Made by a program: the position numbers and the translations under genes. A stretch of 64,000 bases of DNA from Nocardia concava NBRC 100430 (lineage in GTDB: Bacteria; Actinomycetota; Actinomycetes; Mycobacteriales; Mycobacteriaceae), in the NCBI RefSeq assembly GCF_000308815.1, contig NZ_BAFX01000080.1, forward strand, positions 1 through 64,000, in the 5' to 3' direction. Of this stretch, positions 16,999-25,666 are shown piece after piece. The notes under the pieces are model-generated. The model ran no database searches. It was not told the DNA's origin and worked only from the letters and a program-made list of their open reading frames with translations. Within the stretch, counting starts at the first letter, position 1. Every line of letters begins with the position of its first letter.

Positions 16999-18084
16999 TC
17001 AGCGTTTGAAGCGGCCGGCGAAGGCGCGCAACGGCAGATCGGCACTGGTGATGATGCCGGGGCGCGCCGCGACAACGGATTTGATCGCGTTCAAAGCCGG
17101 AAGGCCGGTGACGGTCATGCCGATGGAGGCGAAGTTCTCCGGATCGGACAGGTCGAAACCCTTGGGCGGCAGGATCATATGCTTGCTGTAGATCGTCGGA
17201 TCCCCGATGACCTGGGTGATGTAGCAGCCCTTGATGTTCCACGACGGTTCGGTGTGCGGGGTCATCTGCCATTCGAGGTGGGTCTCCACGCGCGGCACGC
17301 CGTCGACCATGCCCTGGTATTTGATGTAGTTCGCCCCGAGTGAGCCCTTGGGCAGGACGTACCAGCCGAGATCGATGTCCTTGGTGCAGGCGCCGAGCTC
17401 GTAGCGGAAGGCCACCTCGTCGAGTTCGAGACCGAAGGCGTCGGCCATCAGGTAGACCGAGTCGGCGAAGACCGCGGTGTACTTGTGCAGTGACTCCGGG
17501 ATGGTCGGATCGTCGATCGGGCGGCCGTAGCCCACGGCCTTCCAGGTGTCGACCGAATGGTGGCAGGACACGTCGACCGATTCGGTGACGGTGACATTCT
17601 CGATATCGGCGACGTCGGCGGTGTGCACGATGCTCAGGATCTGAGCCAGACCGGGATTCATGCCGGTTCCGTAGAAGGTGGAACCGCCACGCTCACAGGC
17701 GGATTGGATGACCTCGCTGACCTTGCGGCCCGAGGGATGCGGATGGTTGGTGTCGCGGTGGAAGCCGGTGATCCAGTCCGCGGTGGTGACCACGTCGATT
17801 CCGGCTTCCAGCACCCGCTCGTAGAGGTCCTCGTCGGGGAACACGCCGTGGAAGGTCAGGACATCGGGCCGGGCGTCGATGATCTCCTGCACCGAGCCGG
17901 TCGCGACCACCCCGATCGGACCGATGCCCGCGATCTCACCCGCGTCGCGGCCGATCTTCTCCGGCGAATAACAGTGCAGCCCGACCAGTTCCAGGTCGGG
18001 GTGATTGCGGATGCGGGCGATCATCTCGCTGCCGACATTGCCGGTGGCGACCTGGAAGACCCGGATCTTTGCCGCGTTGCTCAT
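16999..18084 (-). CDS. Dihydrodipicolinate-reductase-like NAD(P)H oxidoreductase
   Basis: A 361-residue enzyme whose N-terminus (KIRVFQVATGNVGSEMIARI) is a Rossmann nucleotide-binding segment. It resembles DapB-like amine dehydrogenases common in actinobacterial catabolic clusters. The middle GSTFYGTGMNPGLAQ and the long C-terminal domain match that group; true DapB is shorter (about 245-270 residues), so a lysine-pathway role is unlikely. Its ATG shares one base with the stop of the Rieske gene (TGATG), so the two are translated together. It probably processes the oxygenase product or a related carbonyl; that is inference. Confidence 0.75.
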   Translation of the reverse strand: MSNAAKIRVFQVATGNVGSEMIARIRNHPDLELVGLHCYSPEKIGRDAGEIAGIGPIGVVATGSVQEIIDARPDVLTFHGVFPDEDLYERVLEAGIDVVTTADWITGFHRDTNHPHPSGRKVSEVIQSACERGGSTFYGTGMNPGLAQILSIVHTADVADIENVTVTESVDVSCHHSVDTWKAVGYGRPIDDPTIPESLHKYTAVFADSVYLMADAFGLELDEVAFRYELGACTKDIDLGWYVLPKGSLGANYIKYQGMVDGVPRVETHLEWQMTPHTEPSWNIKGCYITQVIGDPTIYSKHMILPPKGFDLSDPENFASIGMTVTGLPALNAIKSVVAARPGIITSADLPLRAFAGRFKR

Positions 18085-19085
18085 CAGGACAGGGCCTTTC
18101 GATCCTCGGTGGGGTAGAACTGGCTCGCCCAGGCGCGCAGCGCGGTGAAACCCTCGAATTCCTTGCGCGACAACGCCGGTGGGTCCGAGTAGCGCTGGTG
18201 CGCCCAGATGCGGATATCGGCTTCGAACTGCTCGATCACGTAGTCGGCCATCGCCTTGCCGTACGGGCCGAGTTCGAGGGAGTCGTCGCCGGGTTTGCGG
18301 CCGATCCACACGGTGAATCGGACATCGCAGGTGTGCTCGTCCACCGGTGTCACCGCCGGCATGGTGCGGTTGTCGACCATGCCCCAGCTCTTGGTGATCG
18401 AGCAGCCCAGCCCGGCATTGATCGATTCGACACCGCTGTGCACGTCATCCTGCGTCACCCCGGCGTCGAAGGCGATGGTGAAGTCGACATAGGACACCGG
18501 CCCGGAGAAGTCGTGGCGGGTGAACTCCGGCACGAACGGCGTCTTGTGCACGAATTTGAAGTGCGCGAAATCGACGCCGTTCTCGAGCACGTACTGCGGA
18601 TGCAATTCCAGCCCCGGCCGATACAGCGTCGCCGTCGGGACCGGCGGATAGTAGTCGGCGGCGGTCTTGCCGTCACCGAAGGCCATGAACAGGTCCGGCA
18701 CCTCGAAATACGGTGGCCTGCCATCGATATCGAACCAGATCCACACCGCCTCATTGCGTTCGACGACCGGATAGGAGCGAATGCGGCGGCCCTTGTTCGG
18801 GTGCGTCTCGTACGGGATGCAGACATTGCGTCCCTCGCGATTCCACTCCCAGCCGTGGAACGGGCACACCAGGTTCTCGCCCTCGACGTGGCCGCCGTAG
18901 CCGAGGTGCGCGCCGAGATGCTCGCAGTAGGCATCGAATACGGCGACCTGCCCCGAATGCGTTCGCCAGGCGACCATTTCGCGCCCGAAGTACTTCATGG
19001 AGTGCACGGCCCCGGCCGAAATCTCACTCCCCCAGGCCACCTGGAACCAGCCGGTCGGCTGCATCGGCAGCGGCGGTTTGGCCAT
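18084..19085 (-). CDS. Rieske non-heme iron oxygenase, alpha subunit (KshA/Daf-36-like)
   Basis: A 333-residue oxygenase component. The Rieske 2Fe-2S ligands are Cys54, His56, Cys74 and His77 (YCEHLGAH and CPFHGW). The mononuclear iron site is in ENGVDFAHFKFVH, with His175 and His180 as ligands and Asp172 as the bridging acid. Length and spacing match 3-ketosteroid 9-alpha-hydroxylase oxygenases and cholesterol 7-desaturases more than ring-hydroxylating dioxygenases. No ferredoxin reductase is adjacent, so electrons must come from elsewhere. It is first in an operon with the reductase and divergent from a TetR gene that probably represses it. A steroid-like substrate is inferred. Confidence 0.85.
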   Translation of the reverse strand: MAKPPLPMQPTGWFQVAWGSEISAGAVHSMKYFGREMVAWRTHSGQVAVFDAYCEHLGAHLGYGGHVEGENLVCPFHGWEWNREGRNVCIPYETHPNKGRRIRSYPVVERNEAVWIWFDIDGRPPYFEVPDLFMAFGDGKTAADYYPPVPTATLYRPGLELHPQYVLENGVDFAHFKFVHKTPFVPEFTRHDFSGPVSYVDFTIAFDAGVTQDDVHSGVESINAGLGCSITKSWGMVDNRTMPAVTPVDEHTCDVRFTVWIGRKPGDDSLELGPYGKAMADYVIEQFEADIRIWAHQRYSDPPALSRKEFEGFTALRAWASQFYPTEDRKALS

Positions 19086-19153
19086 TCGATCCTCCCGGGC
19101 CCATCGGTGTGATTCACGGTAGAAGCCGCGAACACGAAATACAAGAGCCTTCT

Positions 19154-19187
19154 ATCAAACTTGATCTCCCAGGTCAGCGGCTACAAT
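19154..19187 (+). promoter_or_regulatory. Small inverted repeat and -10 TACAAT in the rieske | tetR promoter region
   Basis: ATCAA-AC-TTGAT at 19154-19165 is a candidate half of a TetR operator. TACAAT at 19182-19187 fits the -10 consensus and ends 8 nt before the GTG start of the TetR gene, with no ribosome-binding site. That points to a leaderless or near-leaderless regulator mRNA. Confidence 0.45.
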
Positions 19188-19195
19188 CTGGCCTC

Positions 19196-19810
19196 GTGAC
19201 AGAGGCGGCAGGTACGCGGCGCGCGAACCGGCGCGGCATCCGATCCCGGGAGAGCATGCTCGAGGCGGCCATCGCCTCGCTCGCCACCGGTGATCCGGCG
19301 GCGGTGTCGGGCAACCGAATCGCCCGCGATATCGGCGCGACCTGGGGTGTCATCAAATACCAGTTCGGCGATATCGACGGCCTGTGGGCCGCGGTCCTGC
19401 GCCACACCGCCGACAAGCGCGGCGACCTGCCCGCCCGGCTCGCCCGCGAAGGCACCTTGAACGAGCGGGTGCGTGCCCTGATCCAGGCGATGGCCACCGG
19501 TCTGCGCCAGCCCGAATCGCTGGCGATCGAAACCCTGCGCGCCGCATTGCCGCGCGATCACGCCGAACTCGAACGCGACTTCCCGCTCACCGCTACCGAG
19601 CTCGCCTCCTGGAAACCCAACTGGGACAACGCCTGCCAGCACGCCTTCGCCGACCTCGAACTCGACTCGGTCAAGATCCGCAAGGTCGCCGCCCTCATCC
19701 CCGCCGCCATGCGCGGCATCACCTCCGAGCGCACCCTCGGCACCTACGGCGATCTCGACGACGCCCTCGACGCGCTCGTCGGCGGCATCGTCTCCTACCT
19801 CGAGCACTGA
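19196..19810 (+). CDS. TetR-family transcriptional regulator
   Basis: A 204-residue regulator with a slightly divergent TetR DNA-binding domain (ESMLEAAIASLATGDPAAVSGNRIARDIG, then GVIKYQFGDIDGLW, residues about 20-65). The effector domain is helical and unassigned. The GTG at 19196 lies directly behind the -10 TACAAT. It is divergent from the Rieske oxygenase gene with 110 bp between starts, so control of that two-gene unit is the natural reading. Confidence 0.85.
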   Translation: MTEAAGTRRANRRGIRSRESMLEAAIASLATGDPAAVSGNRIARDIGATWGVIKYQFGDIDGLWAAVLRHTADKRGDLPARLAREGTLNERVRALIQAMATGLRQPESLAIETLRAALPRDHAELERDFPLTATELASWKPNWDNACQHAFADLELDSVKIRKVAALIPAAMRGITSERTLGTYGDLDDALDALVGGIVSYLEH

Positions 19811-19893
19811 CATTTCGACCCCGGATACGCCGAATCCGCGGCGGTGCGCCCGAAGGCAGTGCACCGCAGCGGATTCCCCGGCGGGTTCGGCGA

Positions 19894-20214
19894 TCAGGCT
19901 CCGGCGGCCAGGCGCAGGACGAGGGCTCCGGCGATGATCGAGGCGAAGGCGACGACCTTCGGGGCGGTGATCTTCTCCTTGTAGATCAGCGCGCCGAGGA
20001 CGACCGTGCCGATCGAGCCGATGCCGGTCCAGATCGTGTAGCCGACACCGACATCCAAGGTGCGCAGGGCCAGGCTGAGGGTGAAGATGCCGCCCGCGGC
20101 GGCGAGCAGGGTGAAGACCGAGGGCCACAGCCGGGTGAAGCCCTTGGTGGCGTTGGTGCCCAGCGCGAAGGCGATCTCGAAGACGGCGGCGATCAGCAGG
20201 TAGATCCAGGACAT
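19894..20214 (-). CDS. SMR-family transporter, Gdx/SugE-like subunit
   Basis: A 106-residue, four-helix small multidrug resistance protein (MSWIYLLIAAVFEIAFALG with the membrane-embedded Glu13). The helix-3 signature YTIWTGIGSIGTV is of the WTGIG type found in SugE/Gdx proteins, many of which export guanidinium, rather than the EmrE type. It lies 38 nt downstream of a second SMR gene, and paired SMR genes often form heterodimers. The substrate is inferred from the signature only. I found no guanidine riboswitch upstream. Confidence 0.88.
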   Translation of the reverse strand: MSWIYLLIAAVFEIAFALGTNATKGFTRLWPSVFTLLAAAGGIFTLSLALRTLDVGVGYTIWTGIGSIGTVVLGALIYKEKITAPKVVAFASIIAGALVLRLAAGA

Positions 20215-20252
20215 GATGGTGCTCCTCGAAACAGATTCGGGTGGAACGGATT

Positions 20253-20615
20253 TCAGGCGACGGGTGCGGCGTCGAGCTGCTCGGCGGGCGCGGCGGAGAG
20301 CTTGTCGGCGATCTTCAGGCCCAGCACTCCCCCGATGATCAGGACAAAGGCCAGCGCTTTGGCGGGGGTGACGGCCTCATGGAACACCACCGACCCGAAG
20401 ACCACGGTGCCGACCGAGCCGATACCGGTCCACACCGTGTAGCCGACACCCACATCCAGCGACTTAAGCGCCAGGCTGAGGAAGAAGATGCCGCCCGCGG
20501 CCGCGGCGGCGGTCAGCAGCGACGGCCCGAGGACGGTGAAGCCGTGGGTGGCATTGGTCGCCAGCGCGAAGACGACCTCGAAGACGGATGCGATGAGCAG
20601 GTAGACCCAGGCCAT
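20253..20615 (-). CDS. SMR-family transporter, Gdx/SugE-like subunit (longer partner)
   Basis: A 120-residue SMR protein, first of the pair, with MAWVYLLIASVFEVVFALAT (Glu13) and YTVWTGIGSVGTV. Compared with its partner it has a C-terminal extension (KLSAAPAEQLDAAPVA) that would lie outside the membrane. Opposite-topology pairs often differ in this way. It is divergent from a MarR gene and separated by a palindrome-rich region, so MarR repression is likely. Confidence 0.87.
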   Translation of the reverse strand: MAWVYLLIASVFEVVFALATNATHGFTVLGPSLLTAAAAAGGIFFLSLALKSLDVGVGYTVWTGIGSVGTVVFGSVVFHEAVTPAKALAFVLIIGGVLGLKIADKLSAAPAEQLDAAPVA

Positions 20616-20647
20616 GGGAATCGATCCCCTCAGTAGTTGTATGTATG

Positions 20648-20690
20648 TGCAAGTACTTCCTTGCGAGAAAGATCATGCATGTACATGTAA
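20648..20690. promoter_or_regulatory. Palindromic sites between the SMR pair and marR
   Basis: The region is strikingly AT-rich for this genome. It contains GCAAG-N6-CTTGC (20649-20664), an AAGTACTT core inside it, and the perfect 10-bp palindrome CATGTACATG at 20678-20687. MarR dimers bind symmetric sites of this size. Their place between the divergent starts (20615 and 20753) suggests autoregulation and repression of the transporters. Confidence 0.55.
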
Positions 20691-20752
20691 GCTTGTGTCA
20701 AGGCCGGTCCCGGAATCCCGTCGGGCCGCCCGTCAGTTCGAGGAGTGAGTCG

Positions 20753-21202
20753 ATGTCATCGCAGGTAGAGGCCACGACCGTGCATGCCGACGCCACCGTG
20801 TGGAATCGCATGCTGATCCTGCACGCGCACGTGGAGAACCGGCTGTCGACCGCGTTGCAGCGTCGGCACGGGCTGGGTTTATCGGAGTATCGGGCGCTGA
20901 GCGCCCTCGACCAGGCCGAGAACGATGAGCTGCGCATGCAGGAACTGGCCGACAAGATCGGCCTGAATCAGAGTTCGGTCACCAGACTGGTCGGCCGCCT
21001 GAACGCGGCCGAGTTCACCTATCGCGACCTGTGCCCCGATGACAAGCGCGGCGTCTACACGGTGATCACCGACGCCGGGCGCACCCGCTATCAGCAGGCC
21101 CGCGACACCTACAACGAGACGCTCACCGCCGCCCTCGACGAGATCGCCGCCACCGATCCGGCAATCGCCGCGATCCTGGCCGCCGCGCGCGAAACAGCCT
21201 GA
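20753..21202 (+). CDS. MarR-family transcriptional regulator
   Basis: A 149-residue MarR protein. The winged helix is visible in LSEYRALSALDQAENDELRMQELADKIGLNQSSVTRLVGRL (about residues 42-82), and the wing includes CPDDKRGVYTVIT. The ATG at 20753 has GAGGAG upstream. It is divergent from the paired SMR transporter genes, a standard arrangement for a drug-responsive repressor of its own efflux pump. Confidence 0.9.
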   Translation: MSSQVEATTVHADATVWNRMLILHAHVENRLSTALQRRHGLGLSEYRALSALDQAENDELRMQELADKIGLNQSSVTRLVGRLNAAEFTYRDLCPDDKRGVYTVITDAGRTRYQQARDTYNETLTAALDEIAATDPAIAAILAAARETA

Positions 21203-21241
21203 TCCGCAGGCTTTTCCGACGACACCCGGCCGGCCGAGCGT

Positions 21242-22126
21242 TCAGTGCCGGTCGGTGCCGAGGGATGCCAGGATGTCGGCGGGGCGGTCGACGAAGAGGA
21301 GATGACCGGCCCCGGGGACGACGTGCAGACGGTTGTTCGGCAGTGCTCCGGCCAGGCGGTGGGCGTCGTCGACAGGGACGTTGCCGTCGGCGTCGCCGTG
21401 CCAGATCTGTACGGGGACAGCCACATCCGAGAGTTCGAAGCCCCAGTCGCGGGTGAAGACCAGGCGGATGTCGGTGGCAAAGCCGCGGCTGCCCTGTTCG
21501 AAGCTGCGGCGCAGGTTGTCCTCGAGTTTGGCGGTCAGTTCGGGATCGCTCTCGACGCGTTCGCGGTCGACGGGGGCCATCTGGGCGACGAGACCGGCGA
21601 CGCCCTTGTGGCGGCGGATGACCAGGGACATCTCCATGGCCATCGGGTGGACCAGGAAAGGTACGCGGCGCAGGACATTCAGTCCTCGGCGACGCCTGCG
21701 CGCCACGGGATCCAGCTCGGCGGCATCGGTCTGTTCACCGGCCGGGGCGGGCGCGGAGACGAGCGCGACACCGGTGACCCGTTCGGGCAGCCGGGCCGCG
21801 ATGGCGAGCGCGTACGGCCCGCCGCCGCTGACCCCGATCACCGAGAAGCGCGGCAGCGCCAATCGATCCGCCAGCGCGGCCACGGTGTCGACCCAATCGG
21901 CCACCCGCTCCCCCGCCGGGAGCGAGGATTCGGCCATTCCGGGCCGGTCCACCGCGATCACCCGTATACCGGCGGCGATCCCGGCTTCGTCGAAAGCCTC
22001 ACCCTCCAAATGTGTTCCGGGTACGCCGTGGCAGTACAGCACCGGCATTCCCTGTCCCGCACCGTACTCGGCGTAACTCACCCGGCAGTGCGGCAAAGCA
22101 ATCGTTCGCGACGCGGCGGCACTCAC
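21242..22126 (-). CDS. Alpha/beta-fold hydrolase
   Basis: A 294-residue hydrolase. HGVPGTHLEG is the oxyanion loop, GVSGGGPYA the serine nucleophile elbow (about residue 106), IWHGDADGNVP carries the catalytic Asp, and PGAGHLLF the His. A GTG at 22126 was chosen because the family N-terminus begins there; further upstream codons look non-coding. The substrate cannot be stated. Confidence 0.8.
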   Translation of the reverse strand: MSAAASRTIALPHCRVSYAEYGAGQGMPVLYCHGVPGTHLEGEAFDEAGIAAGIRVIAVDRPGMAESSLPAGERVADWVDTVAALADRLALPRFSVIGVSGGGPYALAIAARLPERVTGVALVSAPAPAGEQTDAAELDPVARRRRRGLNVLRRVPFLVHPMAMEMSLVIRRHKGVAGLVAQMAPVDRERVESDPELTAKLEDNLRRSFEQGSRGFATDIRLVFTRDWGFELSDVAVPVQIWHGDADGNVPVDDAHRLAGALPNNRLHVVPGAGHLLFVDRPADILASLGTDRH

Positions 22127-22191
22127 GCCGACCACCCTAGGCGAAACCGGCCGCCAACAGGTCAAACAACCATGTTCCAAACGTGGTGGCG

Positions 22192-22674
22192 CTAGCGCGG
22201 TTCCAGAATGACGACCGGTATGGTCCGCGACGCGGCACGCCGCTGATAGAACTCGAAGTCGGGCACCATCGCCACGAATCGCGGCCACAGCCGGTCGCGT
22301 TCGGCCTCGTCCGCCACCCGCGCGCGCACCGCCCGCACCTCACCACCGAGCTCGATGGTGGTCTCCGGATGCGCGAGCAGATTGTGATACCACCCCGGAT
22401 GCTCCGGTTGTCCCGCCTTCGACGCCGCGACCGCCACCGTCGCCCCGTCGGCCACGTACATCAGCGGCGAGGTCCGCCGGATCCCGCTCTTGGCTCCCAC
22501 GTGCTCGAGCAACAGGATTCGCCCCTGCGGGTGCCCGGGCATTCGTCCGCCCAGCCGCCCGCGACTCCAGCGATACACGCGCGCATGAATCTTGGTCGAC
22601 CGCCGCCCCGCGTACACGCCCCGGCTGTTCGCGAATTGCGAGACAGCCGAGACGAACCGGCCCAGTAATGCCAT
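22192..22674 (-). CDS. Nitroreductase/deazaflavin-dependent oxidoreductase (DDN-like, F420)
   Basis: A 160-residue member of the DUF385/DDN family of F420H2-dependent split-barrel proteins. Family marks are LLLEHVGAKSGIRRTSPLMYV (cofactor-facing strands), HPGWYHNLLAHPETTIELGG and the C-terminal VPDFEFYQRR. Such enzymes reduce quinones or detoxify nitro compounds with F420H2. An ATG at 22707 would add 11 residues, but those codons are unusually AT-rich at third positions, so 22674 is preferred. Confidence 0.82.
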   Translation of the reverse strand: MALLGRFVSAVSQFANSRGVYAGRRSTKIHARVYRWSRGRLGGRMPGHPQGRILLLEHVGAKSGIRRTSPLMYVADGATVAVAASKAGQPEHPGWYHNLLAHPETTIELGGEVRAVRARVADEAERDRLWPRFVAMVPDFEFYQRRAASRTIPVVILEPR

Positions 22675-23081
22675 AGAGCCAGTAAACCGCACCGGGGCCT
22701 GTTCCATGGGCGAGAGTCGTGCGCCGAAAGAGTGCTCAGACCAGTCGGTCTTGATAGAGCGATCGCTCGGCTACGCCGCTGCGACCGTCTGACCAGTGTC
22801 GTTGCCAGGGTGCGCGAATTTCTGGAGTATCGAAGGGGATCGGCTGCGGCCGATCGAGATGTGTTGGGGCAGGGTGGCCGACGGTGGTCGTGTGGCGAAC
22901 ATCGATGGGCCGCCCTGTGTGTCGCGCTTGCGCTGGGCCATGGCGTGGACACACAGTGAAAAGGTCGCGTCGCCAGATTGAGCGAATACACGGCAACCGT
23001 CGTGGGAGGGCTTCCTTCTCCGGTTCGCTCCGCGCCCAACACCGATTCCAGATGGATTTCGGCACGGAAGGATCGAAGGCG
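22675..23081. other. Gene-free stretch before the split-barrel gene
   Basis: About 400 bp without a convincing gene; the open frames present lack coding-like codon use. The only clear structure is the perfect 12-bp palindrome GAGCGATCGCTC at 22757-22768, flanked by two copies of GACCAGT. The segment must hold the promoter of the gene at 23082. Confidence 0.35.
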
Positions 23082-23591
23082 ATGACAGACCTGATGATTG
23101 ACCCGGCGGCCGCCCGGACGCAGTTCGCCCAGACCGCGGCCATCCCGGTACCGCAACCGCGGCAGTATTCGCCCGCGGCGCGGATGTGGCTCGAAGCCAA
23201 GACGGTACTGGTGACCAGAGCCGTCGGCCCGCGGCAACTGGTGACCACGCCGCGGCTGGTGGTGCCGATCGGCGACAACGGGCTCGCGTTCCGGACCTCC
23301 TCGTACGCCGCGGAATCCGAGCAGCTTGCGCACGACGGCCGGGTACTGGTGCAGCCCGGGGACTGGCGGGGCAATCCCGTGGTCGGGTCCCGTCAGTTGC
23401 AGGGGCTGGCGCGGCTGGTCAGCACGGGCACACTCGTGCCGCGTGTGCAGGCCGAGATCGAGGCGAAATACAGGTGGCGCACCTCGCTCGCGCGCATGGC
23501 GCACCGAATGGCCAACGGCTCGGCCCCCTATGGCAACCTCGTGGTGCTGGTGACGGTATTCGAACCCGGTCCCCTCGCCCTCCCCTATTAG
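23082..23591 (+). CDS. FMN-split-barrel/PPOX-like protein (possible F420 reductase)
   Basis: A 169-residue protein that looks like a deazaflavin- or FMN-binding split barrel: a helix-rich N-terminus, then TTPRLVVPIGDNGLAFRTSSYAAESEQL and VLVQPGDWRGNPVVGSRQLQG, which resembles the pyridoxamine-oxidase strand order. I do not recognise a specific orthologue. The ATG at 23082 has GAAGG upstream. Its stop codon overlaps the convergent cobL stop by 4 bp. Confidence 0.6.
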   Translation: MTDLMIDPAAARTQFAQTAAIPVPQPRQYSPAARMWLEAKTVLVTRAVGPRQLVTTPRLVVPIGDNGLAFRTSSYAAESEQLAHDGRVLVQPGDWRGNPVVGSRQLQGLARLVSTGTLVPRVQAEIEAKYRWRTSLARMAHRMANGSAPYGNLVVLVTVFEPGPLALPY

Positions 23592-24853
23592 CCCTGCGCC
23601 ATCGGCTGTTTCACCACCGACCACTGGGTGACCGGCAGCTGCGGACGCCAGGCGGTGAATCCGCCCAGCGGCTCGGCGCGGTAGATCTGGAAGCGGCGCA
23701 GCGCACCGCCGTGGCGTTCGGCCAGGCGCAGCAGCAGCGCATCGGATTCGGCGGTGACCGCGCTGGCGACCAGTCGCCCGCCGGGCCGCAGCCGCTCCCA
23801 GCAGGCCTCGAACATGCCGTCCTGGGTGAGCCCGCCACCGATGAAGATCGCGTCCGGCACCGGAGCTCCCGCGAACGAATCCGGCGCACCCTCGCGCACC
23901 TCGATACGCGGCACGCCGAGACTCGTGGCGTTGGCGGCGATCTGCTTGCGGCGCGCCTCCATTCGCTCGAAGGCAATGGCGTGGCAGGCAGCATTCGTGC
24001 GGCACCATTCGATGGCGATGGTGCCCGACCCACCGCCGACATCCCAGAGCAGTTCCCCGGGCGCGGGCGCGAGCGCCGACAGCGTGAGGGTGCGCACCTC
24101 GGATTTGGTGAGCTGGCCGTCGCCGCCGTACGCCTCGTCGGGCAGGCCGGGAATCCGCGTCAGCCGCGGTGCCGCCGGGTCGGCGACACAGTCGACGGCG
24201 ACGATGTTGAGGGCGTCCCCGGGCGCGTGGTCCCAGCCCGAGGCGGTGCCGCTCAGCATGCGTTCACCCGGCCCGCCGAGCTGCTCGAGCACCGTCAGCG
24301 CCGAGTCGCCGAACCCGTTGCGCACCAGCAGATCCGCCAATTGCGCGGGCGTGTGCTCATCGGAGCTCAGCACCAGAACCCTGCGCCCGCCGGACAATTC
24401 GGGAAGCACGGTCTCCACGGGACGGCCGACCGCGCTCACGACCGGTGTCTCGTTGAGCGCCCACCCCAGCCGCGCGCACGCCAGCGATGCCGAGGAGGGT
24501 TGCGGCAGCACCCGCAGTGCCTGCGCGCCAACCAGTTTCGTCAGTGTGACCCCGATGCCGAAGAACATGGGGTCGCCGCTGGCGAGCACACCGATCCGGC
24601 GTCCGGCGTAGCGTTCGAGCAGTCCCGGCAGTGCGGGCACCAGCGGCGAGGGCCACGGCACCGGCTCGGCCGACGTCATCCCCTCGGGAATCAGCGCCAA
24701 TTGCCGTGCGGAGCCGAGCAATACCTCGCAGTCGGCGATTTCGCGCCGTGCCGCGCCGCCCAGGCCGTCCCAGCCGTCGGCCCCGATCCCGACTACGACC
24801 AGCGGCCGCTCGGGTCCGTATCCGCCGACAGCCTGTCTCGGGGTACCGCTCAT
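23588..24853 (-). CDS. cobL: Precorrin-6Y C5,15-methyltransferase (decarboxylating), CbiE-CbiT fusion
   Basis: A 421-residue bifunctional enzyme of aerobic cobalamin synthesis. It methylates precorrin-6Y at C5 and C15 and removes the C12 acetate carboxyl, giving precorrin-8. The CbiE half (1-210) has VVVGIGADGWDGL and ASGDPMFFGIG. The CbiT half (about 215-400) has the SAM loop WDVGGGSGTIAIEW and FIGGGL. Its ATG overlaps the stop of the SDR gene by 4 nt (ATGA). The order with the SDR and Rv2074-like genes matches M. tuberculosis Rv2072c-Rv2074, but cobM and cobK are not downstream. Confidence 0.93.
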   Translation of the reverse strand: MSGTPRQAVGGYGPERPLVVVGIGADGWDGLGGAARREIADCEVLLGSARQLALIPEGMTSAEPVPWPSPLVPALPGLLERYAGRRIGVLASGDPMFFGIGVTLTKLVGAQALRVLPQPSSASLACARLGWALNETPVVSAVGRPVETVLPELSGGRRVLVLSSDEHTPAQLADLLVRNGFGDSALTVLEQLGGPGERMLSGTASGWDHAPGDALNIVAVDCVADPAAPRLTRIPGLPDEAYGGDGQLTKSEVRTLTLSALAPAPGELLWDVGGGSGTIAIEWCRTNAACHAIAFERMEARRKQIAANATSLGVPRIEVREGAPDSFAGAPVPDAIFIGGGLTQDGMFEACWERLRPGGRLVASAVTAESDALLLRLAERHGGALRRFQIYRAEPLGGFTAWRPQLPVTQWSVVKQPMAQG

Positions 24854-25611
24854 CGCCGCGCCCGCCGCCACAGCGCGTACGGCGTGAACCGCATCGCCGT
24901 GAACAGCAACCGAATCCGGCGCGGCACATCGACATTTCGCGCCCGCCGGTACAGCCCGGACACCACGGCGTCAGCGACCGAGTCCGGGGTGCTGGACATG
25001 ATGGCCGGCTTCATCCCCGCCGTCATGCGCCCGATCACGAATCCCGACCGCACCATCAGCAGGTGAACTCCGCTGCCGTGCAATGCCATCTGCAGCCCGG
25101 ACGCGAACCCGTCCAATCCGGCCTTGGCCGAGCCGTACACGTAGTTCGCGCGCCGCACCCGCACGCCCGCGATGGAGCTGAACACCACGATCTGCCCGTC
25201 GCCCTGCTCGCGCAGCAGATTCGCCAGGCTGGTCAGCACGCTCACCTGCGCCACGTAGTCGGTGGTCACGATCTCGACCGCGTGCGCCGGATCTTCCTCG
25301 GCGCGCGCCTGATCGCCCAGGATCCCGAACGCCACCACCGCGACCCCGATGCGCCCGTGCTCGGCGACGATCTTCTCCAGCAGCGGCTGATGGCTGCCCA
25401 TATCGTCGGCGTCGAACTCCACGCAGTGCACCGCCGCCGCCTCGGCGATCACCAGTTCGCGCGCCTGCTCCTGTAACCGGTCGCTGCCCCGCGCCGCCAG
25501 AATCACCACCCGGCCGGGCGACAACCGTCGCGCCACCTCGAGGCCGATCTCACTGCGTCCACCCAGCACCAGCACGACGCCCTTGTCGACGTCCCGCGAT
25601 CCGAAACCCAT
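24850..25611 (-). CDS. DprE2-like short-chain dehydrogenase (Rv2073c type)
   Basis: A 253-residue SDR. The nucleotide motif is LVLGGRSEIGLEV, the catalytic Ser is in VVFSSIAG, and Tyr-x3-Lys is in RVRRANYVYGSAKAGLDGF, a stretch shared with DprE2, the decaprenylphosphoryl-2-keto-ribose reductase of arabinan synthesis. Position beside cobL identifies it as the Rv2073c-type paralogue rather than the dprE1-dprE2 pair. It is translationally coupled to cobL, yet a role in B12 synthesis is not established. Confidence 0.85.
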   Translation of the reverse strand: MGFGSRDVDKGVVLVLGGRSEIGLEVARRLSPGRVVILAARGSDRLQEQARELVIAEAAAVHCVEFDADDMGSHQPLLEKIVAEHGRIGVAVVAFGILGDQARAEEDPAHAVEIVTTDYVAQVSVLTSLANLLREQGDGQIVVFSSIAGVRVRRANYVYGSAKAGLDGFASGLQMALHGSGVHLLMVRSGFVIGRMTAGMKPAIMSSTPDSVADAVVSGLYRRARNVDVPRRIRLLFTAMRFTPYALWRRARR

Positions 25612-25666
25612 GGCCCACAGTGTGCCACCCGGGCACCGCCGTCCGGTGCGCCCGACCGGGGATTGC

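Noticed and set aside
16999..18084. DapB of lysine biosynthesis
   Set aside because: At 361 residues it is too long, and it is coupled to a Rieske oxygenase; it belongs to a different DHDPR-like group.
20616..20752. Guanidine riboswitch before the SMR genes
   Set aside because: The conserved guanidine-riboswitch loops were not seen; the region instead has palindromes fitting a MarR repressor.
22708..23081. Small genes in the AT-richer gap
   Set aside because: The open frames lack a ribosome-binding site, coding-like codon use and any family similarity.
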